From contig JARJFC010000058.1 in the NCBI GenBank assembly GCA_029310945.1, positions 1-19,766 of the forward strand: DNA of 19,766 bases. The letters are read 5' to 3'. This DNA comes from Leptospira sp. 96542. Lineage in GTDB: Bacteria > Spirochaetota > Leptospiria > Leptospirales > Leptospiraceae. The notes under the pieces are model-generated. The model saw only the letters and a program-made list of their open reading frames with translations, did no database searches and was not told where the DNA came from. Positions 7,291 through 14,912 of the stretch are shown piece by piece. A program made the position numbers and the translations under genes. Position 1 is the first letter of the stretch. Each line of letters begins with the position of its first letter.

Positions 7291-7333
7291 TCATCCTTAA
7301 AGGTTATATTTGAAAAACCATATTTAAGGATGA
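7291..7333 (+). promoter_or_regulatory. Leader hairpin that buries the ribosome-binding site of the downstream gene
   Basis: TCATCCTTAAA (7291-7301) pairs perfectly with TTTAAGGATGA (7323-7333). A second inner stem, GGTT (7302-7305) with AACC (7316-7319), extends it above a 3-base bulge (ATA, 7320-7322) and a loop of about 10 bases. The right arm contains AAGGATGA, the only plausible ribosome site for ATG 7339. As RNA, the structure would hide that site; as DNA, it could be a long operator dyad. A thermosensor, ligand-responsive switch or protein-bound leader would all look like this. Confidence 0.55.
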
Positions 7334-7338
7334 GCTGA

Positions 7339-7782
7339 ATGAAAAAACTCCTACCACCAATACTTCTAATCATTTGCATTTTTGTTATGTCGATTGTACA
7401 TATTTTTTATCCATTAAAACAACTTGTTTTGTATCCCTATAATTTAATTGGTTTGGTATTCTTATTATCGGGAATCATCATGTCGATGTTTGGTTCGAAT
7501 CAATTCAAGAAGAGAGGAACCACTGTGATGACTTTTGATGAACCAATCAAATTAGTCCAAGATGGTTTGTACAAATACACTCGAAATCCAATGTATTTGG
7601 GTTTTGTTCTTTTTTTATTTGGTTTTGCCGTTTGTTTGGGTAGCTTTACTCCATATTCGGTTGTGGTATTTTTTGTTTTGGTCACTGACAGATGGTACAT
7701 CAAGTTCGAAGAAACAAAGTTAAAACAAACCTTTGGAAATGAATTTGAAACATACCAAAAAAATGTGAGAAGATGGATATAA
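7339..7782 (+). CDS. Isoprenylcysteine carboxyl methyltransferase-like membrane protein (ICMT/PEMT superfamily)
   Basis: A 147-residue integral membrane protein with about four helices (roughly 5-22, 33-51, 87-102 and 105-118). It carries the signature of the ICMT/phospholipid methyltransferase superfamily: GLYKYTRNPMYLG (residues 76-88), then EE at 124-125 with FGNEFETYQKNVRRWI at the C-terminus. These positions contact S-adenosylmethionine in studied relatives. Bacterial members methylate small or lipid carboxyl or amino groups, or are uncharacterised, so the acceptor is unknown. ATG 7339 follows AAGGATGAG at a suitable distance. This ribosome site forms one arm of a strong inverted repeat, so expression may be switched by the leader. 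The Crp-type regulator ends 67 bases upstream on the same strand, and the three genes from 6287 look like one membrane-lipid unit. Confidence 0.85.
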   Translation: MKKLLPPILLIICIFVMSIVHIFYPLKQLVLYPYNLIGLVFLLSGIIMSMFGSNQFKKRGTTVMTFDEPIKLVQDGLYKYTRNPMYLGFVLFLFGFAVCLGSFTPYSVVVFFVLVTDRWYIKFEETKLKQTFGNEFETYQKNVRRWI

Positions 7783-7874
7783 ATGCTATTGTGTTAAATT
7801 TTTCCAACCCGTTACCAATCCACATTGGATGAAAGTTGGTCTTTCATACTACTATACTATCACCTAACAGATTT

Positions 7875-7900
7875 CCTCCTTCGTCAGTTCACGAAGGAGG
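7875..7900. terminator. Strong hairpin terminator between convergent genes
   Basis: CCTCCTTCGT (7875-7884) and ACGAAGGAGG (7891-7900) form a perfect 10-bp GC-containing stem with a 6-base loop. On the plus strand it is followed by TTTCATAATTTT, a modest U-tract. On the minus strand only AAAT follows, so the orientation favours ending the plus-strand ICMT-like transcript. gpsA, which ends at 7911 on the other strand, may also use it. The rest of the 128-base gap shows nothing else. Confidence 0.75.
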
Positions 7901-7910
7901 TTTCATAATT

Positions 7911-8912
7911 TTACACCCCTTCCCGTTTGAGGTCCCTTCCCATCAGTGCTTTCACCACTTCTTTAGGGTCTTTGTCTTCATACAACATTCGATAAACTTC
8001 ATTTGTGATGGCCATTTCCACTCCGAGTTTATCGCTCAAATTTTTTGCGGAGAGAGTTGTTTTGACACCCTCTGCCACTTCGTTCATCGAACCGAGGATA
8101 TCTTTTAGTTTTTCGCCTTTGCCCAAACGAAAGCCGACAGTTCTGTTTCGCGATGCTTCCCCACAACATGTGAGGACTAAATCCCCCATGCCAGAAGGTC
8201 CAAGGAAGGTCATCGGGTCAGCGCCCATTTTTAGACCCATCCTTGTGATCTCGTTCAATCCTCGGGTGATGAGGGCTGCTCTCGTGTTTTGGCCAAAGCC
8301 AAGCCCATCGGCCACACCTGCGGCAATGGCGATCACATTTTTGATGGCTCCTCCCACTTCCACACCGACAACGTCCGGGGTCCAATAGGTCCGAAAGTAG
8401 GTAAAACTGAAGATTTCTTGCACACGTTTGGCGGTGGCTTCATTCTTAGAAGCAATGGATACGATCGTGGGGACCCGTTTGACCATTTCTTTGGCAAAAC
8501 TTGGACCAGAAAGGTAAGAAAGCTGAGAATGGAATTGCCCTGGGAGCTCGGATTCAAAAATTTCAGACACAAGTCGTAAGGATTCGTTTTCAATTCCTTT
8601 GGATGCGGAAACGATGGGCACTTTTGGTGGGATATGGTCCTTGATCTGCTGTAGAATGCCAGATAGGGCGTGGGAAGGTGGGGCAGAAACGATCATATCC
8701 TTGTCTTTTACGACATCGATCAGATTGGTACTGGCTCCCAGTTTGTCTGGCAGGACCAAATCGGGCATATGTTTGTTGTTGATATGGTTTACACCAATCG
8801 AGCGGGCTTGTTCTTCGCTCCGGGTCCAAAGAGTGACTTCATATCCTTTGTCAGCGAGGATACTTCCTAGTGCAGTGCCAAAACTTCCAGCACCTATGAT
8901 TCCTATCTTCAT
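7911..8912 (-). CDS. gpsA: Glycerol-3-phosphate dehydrogenase [NAD(P)+]
   Basis: Reduces dihydroxyacetone phosphate to sn-glycerol 3-phosphate, the backbone precursor of phospholipids, in the cytoplasm. The 333-residue length is right for the family. The N-terminal Rossmann motif is [13 protein letters not shown] (GxGxxG at residues 7-12). SASKGIE (Lys105), LSGPSFAKE (134-142), the catalytic Lys191 in [13 protein letters not shown], and [15 protein letters not shown] with GDLVLTC all match. The start is ATG at 8912-8910; the frame stays open a further 10 codons upstream, but the Rossmann strand normally begins at MKIGIIG. GGAACG lies just upstream. The neighbours give no pathway link, as it stands alone on the minus strand. 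Two sample lines of its sequence (8221-8340) count 53-57% GC, well above the flanking genes. Confidence 0.97.
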   Translation of the reverse strand: MKIGIIGAGSFGTALGSILADKGYEVTLWTRSEEQARSIGVNHINNKHMPDLVLPDKLGASTNLIDVVKDKDMIVSAPPSHALSGILQQIKDHIPPKVPIVSASKGIENESLRLVSEIFESELPGQFHSQLSYLSGPSFAKEMVKRVPTIVSIASKNEATAKRVQEIFSFTYFRTYWTPDVVGVEVGGAIKNVIAIAAGVADGLGFGQNTRAALITRGLNEITRMGLKMGADPMTFLGPSGMGDLVLTCCGEASRNRTVGFRLGKGEKLKDILGSMNEVAEGVKTTLSAKNLSDKLGVEMAITNEVYRMLYEDKDPKEVVKALMGRDLKREGV

Positions 8913-8969
8913 TTCGTTCCGTATTCTAAATCTGCTTTCCAAAAAGGCAATAGAAAATAATTTTAATAT

Positions 8970-9650
8970 ATGCTTTTGACGGATCTCTTCCGTTTCAATC
9001 CACTAAACCTCTTTTTGCCACCCAAAGTGGTTCCGAAGAGTAATTACAAAGTTACCCTGATTTTGGGTAACCTAAAACAAGTTATAAAAACAGAAATCAT
9101 CGATGAAGACCCCGATTTACAAAGTTTAGATGTCACCTCTACCAAAGGAGAAATTTTTCTGACGGGTGTTTATAAGATGGGTTGGCTTTGGATTGCCAGG
9201 TTTTTAAAAATTGAAACCATCAATTACAGGGTTCGCTTAAAGCCTGTTAGCGTTAAGGATAATAAAGCCCATTTAAAAATTGTTGGTTATCGAGTTTGGG
9301 ATACAAAACCAAGGCGATTTGATTTTGTAAGATGGTTTGGAAAGGTAGAACCTTTTCATAAGAAAAAAGTTTTAGAATCTATTTTAACTTCCGCGCCACA
9401 TTTATTATCACTCACTGGTCTCCAATGGGAAATTCTTTTTAATATGAATTATTTTTTAAACTTAATTCCTTCCATCGCTGGTAAAATTGAAATTCAATAC
9501 ATAATTGCCGATGATAATGAAGTGTATATATTTGTAAAATCTTCAACAATTTTAAAACCTTTGGTAGATTTTTTTGGACCGGAGTATATTAAAATTGATT
9601 ATATCGAAGAAGATAAAGATGTAACTATGTTACTTTGGGATAAACAGTAA
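8970..9650 (+). CDS. Conserved hypothetical protein, unrecognised
   Basis: I do not recognise this 226-residue protein. It has no signal peptide and no clear membrane helix; one moderately hydrophobic stretch, [11 protein letters not shown], lies near residues 70-80. It looks like an alternating alpha/beta protein, with acidic and aromatic-rich C-terminal sections ([20 protein letters not shown]). A basic, tryptophan-containing middle segment reads [19 protein letters not shown] around residues 114-132. No catalytic motif is evident. ATG 8970 has no ribosome site, only AT-rich sequence, as for the next gene. It is divergent from gpsA across 57 bases. It precedes the metallophosphoesterase gene by 11 bases, so the two are probably co-transcribed, ahead of the zinc-ribbon gene and recG. 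Even base composition and codon use support a real gene. Confidence 0.75.
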   Translation: MLLTDLFRFNPLNLFLPPKVVPKSNYKVTLILGNLKQVIKTEIIDEDPDLQSLDVTSTKGEIFLTGVYKMGWLWIARFLKIETINYRVRLKPVSVKDNKAHLKIVGYRVWDTKPRRFDFVRWFGKVEPFHKKKVLESILTSAPHLLSLTGLQWEILFNMNYFLNLIPSIAGKIEIQYIIADDNEVYIFVKSSTILKPLVDFFGPEYIKIDYIEEDKDVTMLLWDKQ

Positions 9651-9661
9651 AATTATATAAT

Positions 9662-10666
9662 ATGAAACTCATTTATCTGACTGACATTCACGATGGATTG
9701 CATGGTTTAAAAAGAATATTGCAAACTACAGATGCAGATCTTTATTTTTTTTCTGGGGATATCATTTACAAAGCATTTTTTTCCTTTGATCGGATCATTG
9801 ATTTTTGTGGAGTCCAGGAAGAGTTATATTATTTTTTGAACGAAAAAAAAGATGATTCAACACCTTATGATTTTACCACCCATGCCATAAGGTTTCCTGA
9901 AAAGTATTCCACAGCCATTGTGGAAAAATCGCAAAAATACAGAGACCTTTACAAACTCGCGGCCAAAACGATGAAAGAAAAGTATGAGATCATAGAAAAA
10001 CTCGTACAAAAATATGCAAAATCTCCTGTTTATTGTTTGCCGGGCAATTATGATTTGGATCTGCAATACACTGAACTCTACCAGAGAGATTTGCATCGGA
10101 AAAGTTGTGAATTTGAAAATTTAAAAATATCTGGTTATGGTGGTGCTCCGATTTGGACATCGGGTATACCAGAAAAACTAACAGTTGTTTTTCATGAATA
10201 TACTAAAAATGGAAAAAATTATAGCGAACCAGAGGATTTTTTTCGAGAAGAATTGCCAGACATTTGTTGGATTCATAACCCAGCGTATGGTTATTTTGAT
10301 AAGATTCCTGGGCTTGGCAATTGTGGGAGCCAAGGGATTCGAAGGTATTTGGATGATGAAAATCCTTCTCTTGTTGTTTCGGGACATGTCCACGAAGACC
10401 AAGGCATCAAAAAAACTCGAAATACTGTTTTTGTAAATCCTTCTAATTTTGGTGCGGTGGATTCGGTTTACGGTTTCCAAGAAGGTGGTTATTTTGCTGA
10501 AATTTATTTTGATGGTAAAACTGTTGTTCAGTCTAATCTTTGTCAGTTGAAGGGGGACGAATGGACTTCTCTCATTGAAGTGGATTGTTCCGAAAAAAAT
10601 TTAAAACTAATCAAACAAAACCCTTCTTCTCATATTAGTTTCGAAGATTATATCCGAGGAACATAA
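9662..10666 (+). CDS. Calcineurin-like metallophosphoesterase with an altered GNHD motif
   Basis: A 334-residue cytoplasmic protein of the binuclear metallophosphoesterase superfamily. The metal-binding motifs appear in order: TDIHDG (Asp8, His10), SGDI (Asp33), PGNYD (Asn129, Asp131), WIHNP (His205) and SGHVH (His242, His244). In most relatives the third motif is GNHD or GNHE, where the His assists catalysis; here it is Tyr130. A long helical insertion between motifs two and three (about residues 40-120, with many Lys, Glu and Tyr) is also unusual. The fold and most ligands are intact, so metal binding is likely. The substrate, a phosphodiester or nucleotide, is not predictable. It follows the previous gene by 11 bases and is followed by the zinc-ribbon gene after one base. 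ATG 9662 has no ribosome site beyond an AT-rich leader. Confidence 0.85.
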   Translation: MKLIYLTDIHDGLHGLKRILQTTDADLYFFSGDIIYKAFFSFDRIIDFCGVQEELYYFLNEKKDDSTPYDFTTHAIRFPEKYSTAIVEKSQKYRDLYKLAAKTMKEKYEIIEKLVQKYAKSPVYCLPGNYDLDLQYTELYQRDLHRKSCEFENLKISGYGGAPIWTSGIPEKLTVVFHEYTKNGKNYSEPEDFFREELPDICWIHNPAYGYFDKIPGLGNCGSQGIRRYLDDENPSLVVSGHVHEDQGIKKTRNTVFVNPSNFGAVDSVYGFQEGGYFAEIYFDGKTVVQSNLCQLKGDEWTSLIEVDCSEKNLKLIKQNPSSHISFEDYIRGT

Positions 10667-10667
10667 T

Positions 10668-11036
10668 ATGGAAACATTTCTCACTGTTGTGGGTGTCATA
10701 TTTACGATTTCATTTTTTTTATATTTTTTGTCTGCCATCGACAACAAAAGTTTAGATAAAAAAGAAAAAGAAAGATTGGAACGTGAAAAAAATCTTCGAG
10801 TGGGTGATCCTAAAAAAGTATATTCGAAAGATTGGGATCCAAATCTGCCACGGCTTCGTTTATGCCCTGTTTGTGGGACTGTGTTACGAAAAGATGAATA
10901 CCTGTATGCGGCCATTTCAAGTTTTACGAATAGCGAAGGTAAAAAACAGGCACAAATTTATGGCTGCAAATATTGTTACCTTGGTGTCGATACAAATGAA
11001 AACCTCGGATCGCCCCAAACCTACACAGATATATGA
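10668..11036 (+). CDS. Membrane-anchored zinc-ribbon protein, function unknown
   Basis: A 122-residue protein with a single N-terminal membrane helix (about residues 5-23). A charged Lys/Glu linker (26-50) follows, and then a C-terminal domain with two CXXC pairs, CPVC (66-69) and CKYC (100-103), spaced for a zinc ribbon. The topology is probably N-terminus out and ribbon in the cytoplasm, because the charged linker follows the helix. No enzymatic motif is seen, so a structural or scaffolding role is most likely. ATG 10668 comes one base after the phosphoesterase stop, with GAGGA at 10656-10660 as ribosome site. Its stop overlaps the recG start (ATGA), so it is translationally coupled to recG. 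Whether that reflects a shared task or only operon economy is unknown. Confidence 0.75.
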   Translation: METFLTVVGVIFTISFFLYFLSAIDNKSLDKKEKERLEREKNLRVGDPKKVYSKDWDPNLPRLRLCPVCGTVLRKDEYLYAAISSFTNSEGKKQAQIYGCKYCYLGVDTNENLGSPQTYTDI

Positions 11037-13099
11037 GTGAATTTTTAGACTTAACAAAGAATTTAACTTCCATTAAAGGCATTGGTCCGAGACGGCAAGA
11101 AATTTTAAACCAACATGGAATTTTCACTTATTTGGATTTACTCACCTATTTTCCAAGACGATATTTGGATCGAAATTTTACAAAAGATATTATTTTAAAA
11201 CAAGGCGAATCGATTACTGTCCTTGGCTCTGTGTCGGACAGTTACATTGTGCACGGGAGAAAGAGTAGGCTCATCGTTGGCTTTAAAACTCTAAACAACG
11301 AACGAATCAATTTAGTTTTTTTTCGTGGAGTGAATTTTTTCCAAAAGGTTTTTTCAAATGACAAAAAACTTGTGGTTTCAGGAAAATTGGAATATTTTAA
11401 GGGGTTTCAGATCATCCACCCTGAGTATGAAATTTTAAACGATTCAACAAGTGATGAAAACATCCACGCCGGTCGTATCATTCCGCTTTACCCTTCCACA
11501 GAGGCTCTCAAAGAAGAAGGTTTGGATTCGAAAGGTTTTCGAAAAATTATGTTTCAAATTTTGGAGCAAGGTAAAATCAAAGAAAACCTCCCCGAAAAAT
11601 TTATAAAAAAAAGGAAACTACTTTCGAGAGATCATTCATTTAGAACCATTCATTTTCCTGAGTTAATGGAGTCAGTAACTCCCGTAAGGCGGAGGTTCGC
11701 CTATGAAGAGTTTTACTATTTCCAGCGGTTATTATTATACAAACAAAGAGAAAGAAATAAAGTTCAAAGGTTGCTTTGGCCTTTACCTGAATCCAAAACA
11801 CGAAACGATTTGGAAAAAAATCTGCCTTTTGAGCTTACAGATGATCAAAAATTGGCTGTAAAAACCGTTTTGTCCCAAACAAAATCGGATACACCGTCTG
11901 CCTTTTTACTCCAAGGAGATGTGGGCTCTGGAAAAACCATAACAGCGCTCCTCATCGCCTTACATTACATAGACAATCAAATCCAAGTTGTGTTTTTGGC
12001 ACCTACTGAAATTTTAGCACGCCAACACTACCAAACCATTTATAAGTTTATGGGAAATTTGCCATTTTTAGGCATTGAACTTTTGCTTGGTGGCGAAAAT
12101 AAAAAACAAAGGTTAGAAAAAATTACGCGGATTCGAAACGGTGAATCTAATATAATCATTGGAACACATTCTTTATTACAACCAGATGTTGAATTTTCCG
12201 ATTTAGGACTTGTTATCATCGATGAACAACATAAGTTTGGAGTGGATCAAAGAGAAATCATCCGATCTAAAGGCAAAAATCCAGATATTTTGGCAATGAC
12301 GGCCACTCCAATTCCTCGTACACTTTGTCTCACTTTATATGGTGATTTAACACTAATAAATATCAAAACCAAACCCAAAGGGCGAAAACCTATAGACACA
12401 CGGTGGTACAAGGAAGATCGAAGAGCTGGTGTTTATAATTCCATTCGAAAGTATGTATCCTCTGGGAGACAATGTTACATTGTGTACCCACTTGTGGAAG
12501 AATCTGAAAAGTTAGATTTAGAATCTTGTACACAAGGTTATGAAAGTTTACGGCTGGGTGTGTTTCCTGAATTTTCAGTTGGGTTATTACATGGTAAAAT
12601 GAAATCCTCCGAAAAAGATTTAGTGATGGAAAAGTTTAAAAAAGGAGAAATCCAGATTTTAGTTACAACTACTGTTGTGGAAGTGGGTGTAGATGTTCCA
12701 AATGCCACGATACTTGTTGTAGAACATGCAGATAGGTTTGGAATTTCCCAGTTACACCAGTTACGTGGTCGTGTTGGCCGGAGTGATATTGAAAGTTATT
12801 GTATTTTGATGACTGGGGATTTTTTGAGCGATGATGCAATAGACCGAATACAAGCTCTCGTCGCTTCCAATGATGGTTACTTTTTATCTGAAAAAGATTT
12901 AACGATACGTGGGCCAGGGGAACTACTTGGAGTTAAACAAAGTGGATTGCCTGAATTTAAAATTGCCGACTTAGTACATGACCGTGATTTGTTAGATGAA
13001 GCAAAAGAAGACGCATCTTCTGTTCCACTGGGAGATGTGCTCGATGAAACAGAACTGACAATGCGTTTTAGCGAAGGTAAATTTTTATTTGCCAATTAA
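11033..13099 (+). CDS. recG: ATP-dependent DNA helicase RecG
   Basis: RecG is a double-strand DNA translocase that regresses stalled replication forks and processes branched DNA during repair. At 688 residues it matches the family length (E. coli 693). The N-terminal wedge domain includes SIKGIGPRRQEIL and an OB-fold region. The helicase core is complete: Walker A GDVGSGKT (295-302), the DEQH box (397-400), TATPIPR (423-429), VVEVGVDVPNATI, and QLRGRVGRS (576-584). The C-terminal tail has GPGELLGVKQSGLPEFKIADL, a RecG signature that includes the TRG motif. The ATG overlaps the previous gene by four bases, and the start agrees with the family. No truncation or frameshift is seen. Confidence 0.97.
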   Translation: MSEFLDLTKNLTSIKGIGPRRQEILNQHGIFTYLDLLTYFPRRYLDRNFTKDIILKQGESITVLGSVSDSYIVHGRKSRLIVGFKTLNNERINLVFFRGVNFFQKVFSNDKKLVVSGKLEYFKGFQIIHPEYEILNDSTSDENIHAGRIIPLYPSTEALKEEGLDSKGFRKIMFQILEQGKIKENLPEKFIKKRKLLSRDHSFRTIHFPELMESVTPVRRRFAYEEFYYFQRLLLYKQRERNKVQRLLWPLPESKTRNDLEKNLPFELTDDQKLAVKTVLSQTKSDTPSAFLLQGDVGSGKTITALLIALHYIDNQIQVVFLAPTEILARQHYQTIYKFMGNLPFLGIELLLGGENKKQRLEKITRIRNGESNIIIGTHSLLQPDVEFSDLGLVIIDEQHKFGVDQREIIRSKGKNPDILAMTATPIPRTLCLTLYGDLTLINIKTKPKGRKPIDTRWYKEDRRAGVYNSIRKYVSSGRQCYIVYPLVEESEKLDLESCTQGYESLRLGVFPEFSVGLLHGKMKSSEKDLVMEKFKKGEIQILVTTTVVEVGVDVPNATILVVEHADRFGISQLHQLRGRVGRSDIESYCILMTGDFLSDDAIDRIQALVASNDGYFLSEKDLTIRGPGELLGVKQSGLPEFKIADLVHDRDLLDEAKEDASSVPLGDVLDETELTMRFSEGKFLFAN

Positions 13100-13126
13100 A
13101 CCAACTATTTACTATGTTTGATAGGT

Positions 13127-13918
13127 ATGTTTCATCGTATTTATATTAGCAGTTTACTCTTCGTATTTTTTCTAGTTTGTGGTGAAAAACCAATCAAACA
13201 AGACACACCCTCCAATCTATATTTAGGCATTGAAAAAGAAACCTATCTGACAGGCAAATTCCAAGCCAGCCAAGGTCTAAGTCCTGTTGTTTTGGATGAA
13301 AATTCCAAAGAACATTTTTTACGACCTGAGGCCAAACAAGCCCTCTTAAAAATGATTGGAGACTTCGAAGAATCAAAACCAAACACTTATAAACAACATA
13401 TATTTTTAGTGTCCAGTTTTCGAAATTTTTCCCACCAAAAATCCATTTGGGAATCCAAATTTACTGGCAAAAAATCGATGAGAGTTCCTATCACAGGTAG
13501 GTCTCCGAACGAAATTATCGATTTGATTTTAGAATTTTCGAGTGCACCAGGCACTTCCAGACACCATTGGGGAACCGACTTTGATATCAATGCACTCGAC
13601 AATTCTTATTTTGAAGGAAGTGGTAAAGGAAAAATTTTGTATGATTGGTTAAAACTAAATGCTTCTAAGTATGGATTTTGTCAGCCATACAACAGTTTGG
13701 TGCTAAGAGGAAATAAAGGTTATCAGGAAGAAAAATGGCATTGGTCGTATGCTCCCATAGCAAACCAACTAACTAAAGAATGGGTGGGTTCTTTTCAGTC
13801 TGGCAAAATCAAATTAACAGATAGTTTTTTGGGCGCTGATGTTTTAGGAAACCGGGCGATGGATTATGTAAAATCCATCAACCCAGAATGCGAAAAAATC
13901 CAAAACCCCGAACTATAA
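13127..13918 (+). CDS. M15-family D-alanyl-D-alanine carboxypeptidase, probable lipoprotein
   Basis: A 263-residue VanY-type zinc peptidase expected to trim the terminal D-Ala from peptidoglycan stem peptides outside the inner membrane. The zinc site follows the M15 pattern SxHxxGxxxD as SRHHWGTDFD (Ser144, His146, Asp153). The catalytic Glu and third ligand are in EKWHW (Glu202, His205). The N-terminus has a basic start, a hydrophobic stretch (about 5-17) and a lax lipobox FLVC with Cys18, acceptable for spirochaetes but not a classic LxxC, so a plain secretion signal is possible. ATG 13127 is chosen for the signal peptide; a TTG at 13118 would add three residues. It begins 27 bases after recG and ends 19 bases before galE, which reads in the opposite direction. 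No terminator is visible. Confidence 0.86.
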   Translation: MFHRIYISSLLFVFFLVCGEKPIKQDTPSNLYLGIEKETYLTGKFQASQGLSPVVLDENSKEHFLRPEAKQALLKMIGDFEESKPNTYKQHIFLVSSFRNFSHQKSIWESKFTGKKSMRVPITGRSPNEIIDLILEFSSAPGTSRHHWGTDFDINALDNSYFEGSGKGKILYDWLKLNASKYGFCQPYNSLVLRGNKGYQEEKWHWSYAPIANQLTKEWVGSFQSGKIKLTDSFLGADVLGNRAMDYVKSINPECEKIQNPEL

Positions 13919-13937
13919 ACTTTTGTGTATATTTGAT

Positions 13938-14912
13938 TTAAACTTTTATGTTTTTGTACAAAGACCACATCGTTGTGAGTAGGGTTTCCGCATCGCTATA
14001 CCGTGGTTTCCAATTAAGAACATTTTGTGCTTTCGCAGACGAGGCGAGTAATTTCGCAGGATCCCCCGCTCTCCTTGGCCCTAAATTATGAGGGATGGGT
14101 TTCCCAACAATTTTTTCAGCTAAGTCTGTCATTTCTTTTACGGAGTAACCAGATTCGGAACCAAGGTTTACCGTTAAACACTCATTATTTGACATGATAT
14201 AGTTCAATGCTAAAATATGGGCTTTTGCTAAATCGCTCACGTGGATATAATCGCGGATACAAGTTCCATCAGGAGTTTCGTAGTCTGTTCCAAAAATTGT
14301 AAAGTTTTTACGCATCCCAGAGGCAACTTCCATGATGATGGGTAACAAATTTGCAGGAGAGTTTTCTATACCTTGGATCCTGCCTTTTGGATCATAACCT
14401 GCTGCGTTAAAATAACGTAAGTTTGCTGATTTAATGCCCTTTAAATGATAATACCATTTTAGATTTTCTTCGATCCCTAGTTTTGTATATCCGTAATAAT
14501 TTTCTGGTTCTAATGGATGGTTTTCGTCAATGGGTAAATATTTTGGAGCACCATATACAGCGGCAGAAGAAGAAAAAACAATATAATCACAATTATGTTT
14601 TACCATAGCTGCTATCAACGCATTGGTTCCATTTAAATTATTGATTGTATATTTTACTGGGTCCGTCATGGATTCACCTGCTGCCTTCCAAGCAGCAAAG
14701 TGAAACACCGCATCAATTTTTTGTGCAAAAACTTGTTCTAAAATTTGGGGATCTTCTATTTTGCCTTTGATAAAATCGTTACCAGGAAAAAGATTTTTTT
14801 CATTTCCTTTTTCCATATCATCCACTACCAAAATGGAATGACCAAGCTCCATTAACTCAAGTACTATGTGACTTCCGATATAACCTGAACCGCCAGTGAC
14901 AAGAATCCTCAT
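13938..14912 (-). CDS. galE: UDP-glucose 4-epimerase
   Basis: Interconverts UDP-glucose and UDP-galactose (and often the N-acetyl forms), feeding surface polysaccharide synthesis. At 324 residues it is an extended short-chain dehydrogenase. The NAD-binding motif TGGSGYIG is at residues 6-13. HFAAWKAAGES (71-81) is typical of GalE. The catalytic triad is Ser116 in FSSSAAVYG, Tyr140 and Lys144 in YYGYTK. NLRYFNAAG and DGTCIRDYIHVSDLA follow the GalE pattern. The start ATG at 14912-14910 overlaps the lpxA stop by four bases (ATGA), so it is coupled to lpxA, from which it is transcribed. No frameshift or missing residue is seen. Specificity for glucose against GlcNAc sugars cannot be fixed from motifs. 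Confidence 0.95.
   Translation of the reverse strand: MRILVTGGSGYIGSHIVLELMELGHSILVVDDMEKGNEKNLFPGNDFIKGKIEDPQILEQVFAQKIDAVFHFAAWKAAGESMTDPVKYTINNLNGTNALIAAMVKHNCDYIVFSSSAAVYGAPKYLPIDENHPLEPENYYGYTKLGIEENLKWYYHLKGIKSANLRYFNAAGYDPKGRIQGIENSPANLLPIIMEVASGMRKNFTIFGTDYETPDGTCIRDYIHVSDLAKAHILALNYIMSNNECLTVNLGSESGYSVKEMTDLAEKIVGKPIPHNLGPRRAGDPAKLLASSAKAQNVLNWKPRYSDAETLLTTMWSLYKNIKV

Noticed and set aside
8923..8950. Minus-strand boxes TTGCCT and TAGAAT, 16 bases apart, as a gpsA promoter
   Set aside because: The predicted start of transcription would leave only about four bases before the ATG, which conflicts with GGAACG serving as a ribosome site. The evidence is not good enough to list.
8005..8979. 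Several plus-strand open frames antisense to gpsA (8005-8388, 8289-8579, 8599-8979)
   Set aside because: gpsA is a complete, motif-rich enzyme on the minus strand; its raised GC content makes antisense open frames likely by chance, and none resembles a known protein.
13919..13937. A terminator between the convergent M15 peptidase and galE genes
   Set aside because: Only a direct repeat of TAAACTTTT is present in and beside the 19-base gap; no inverted repeat forms a stem.
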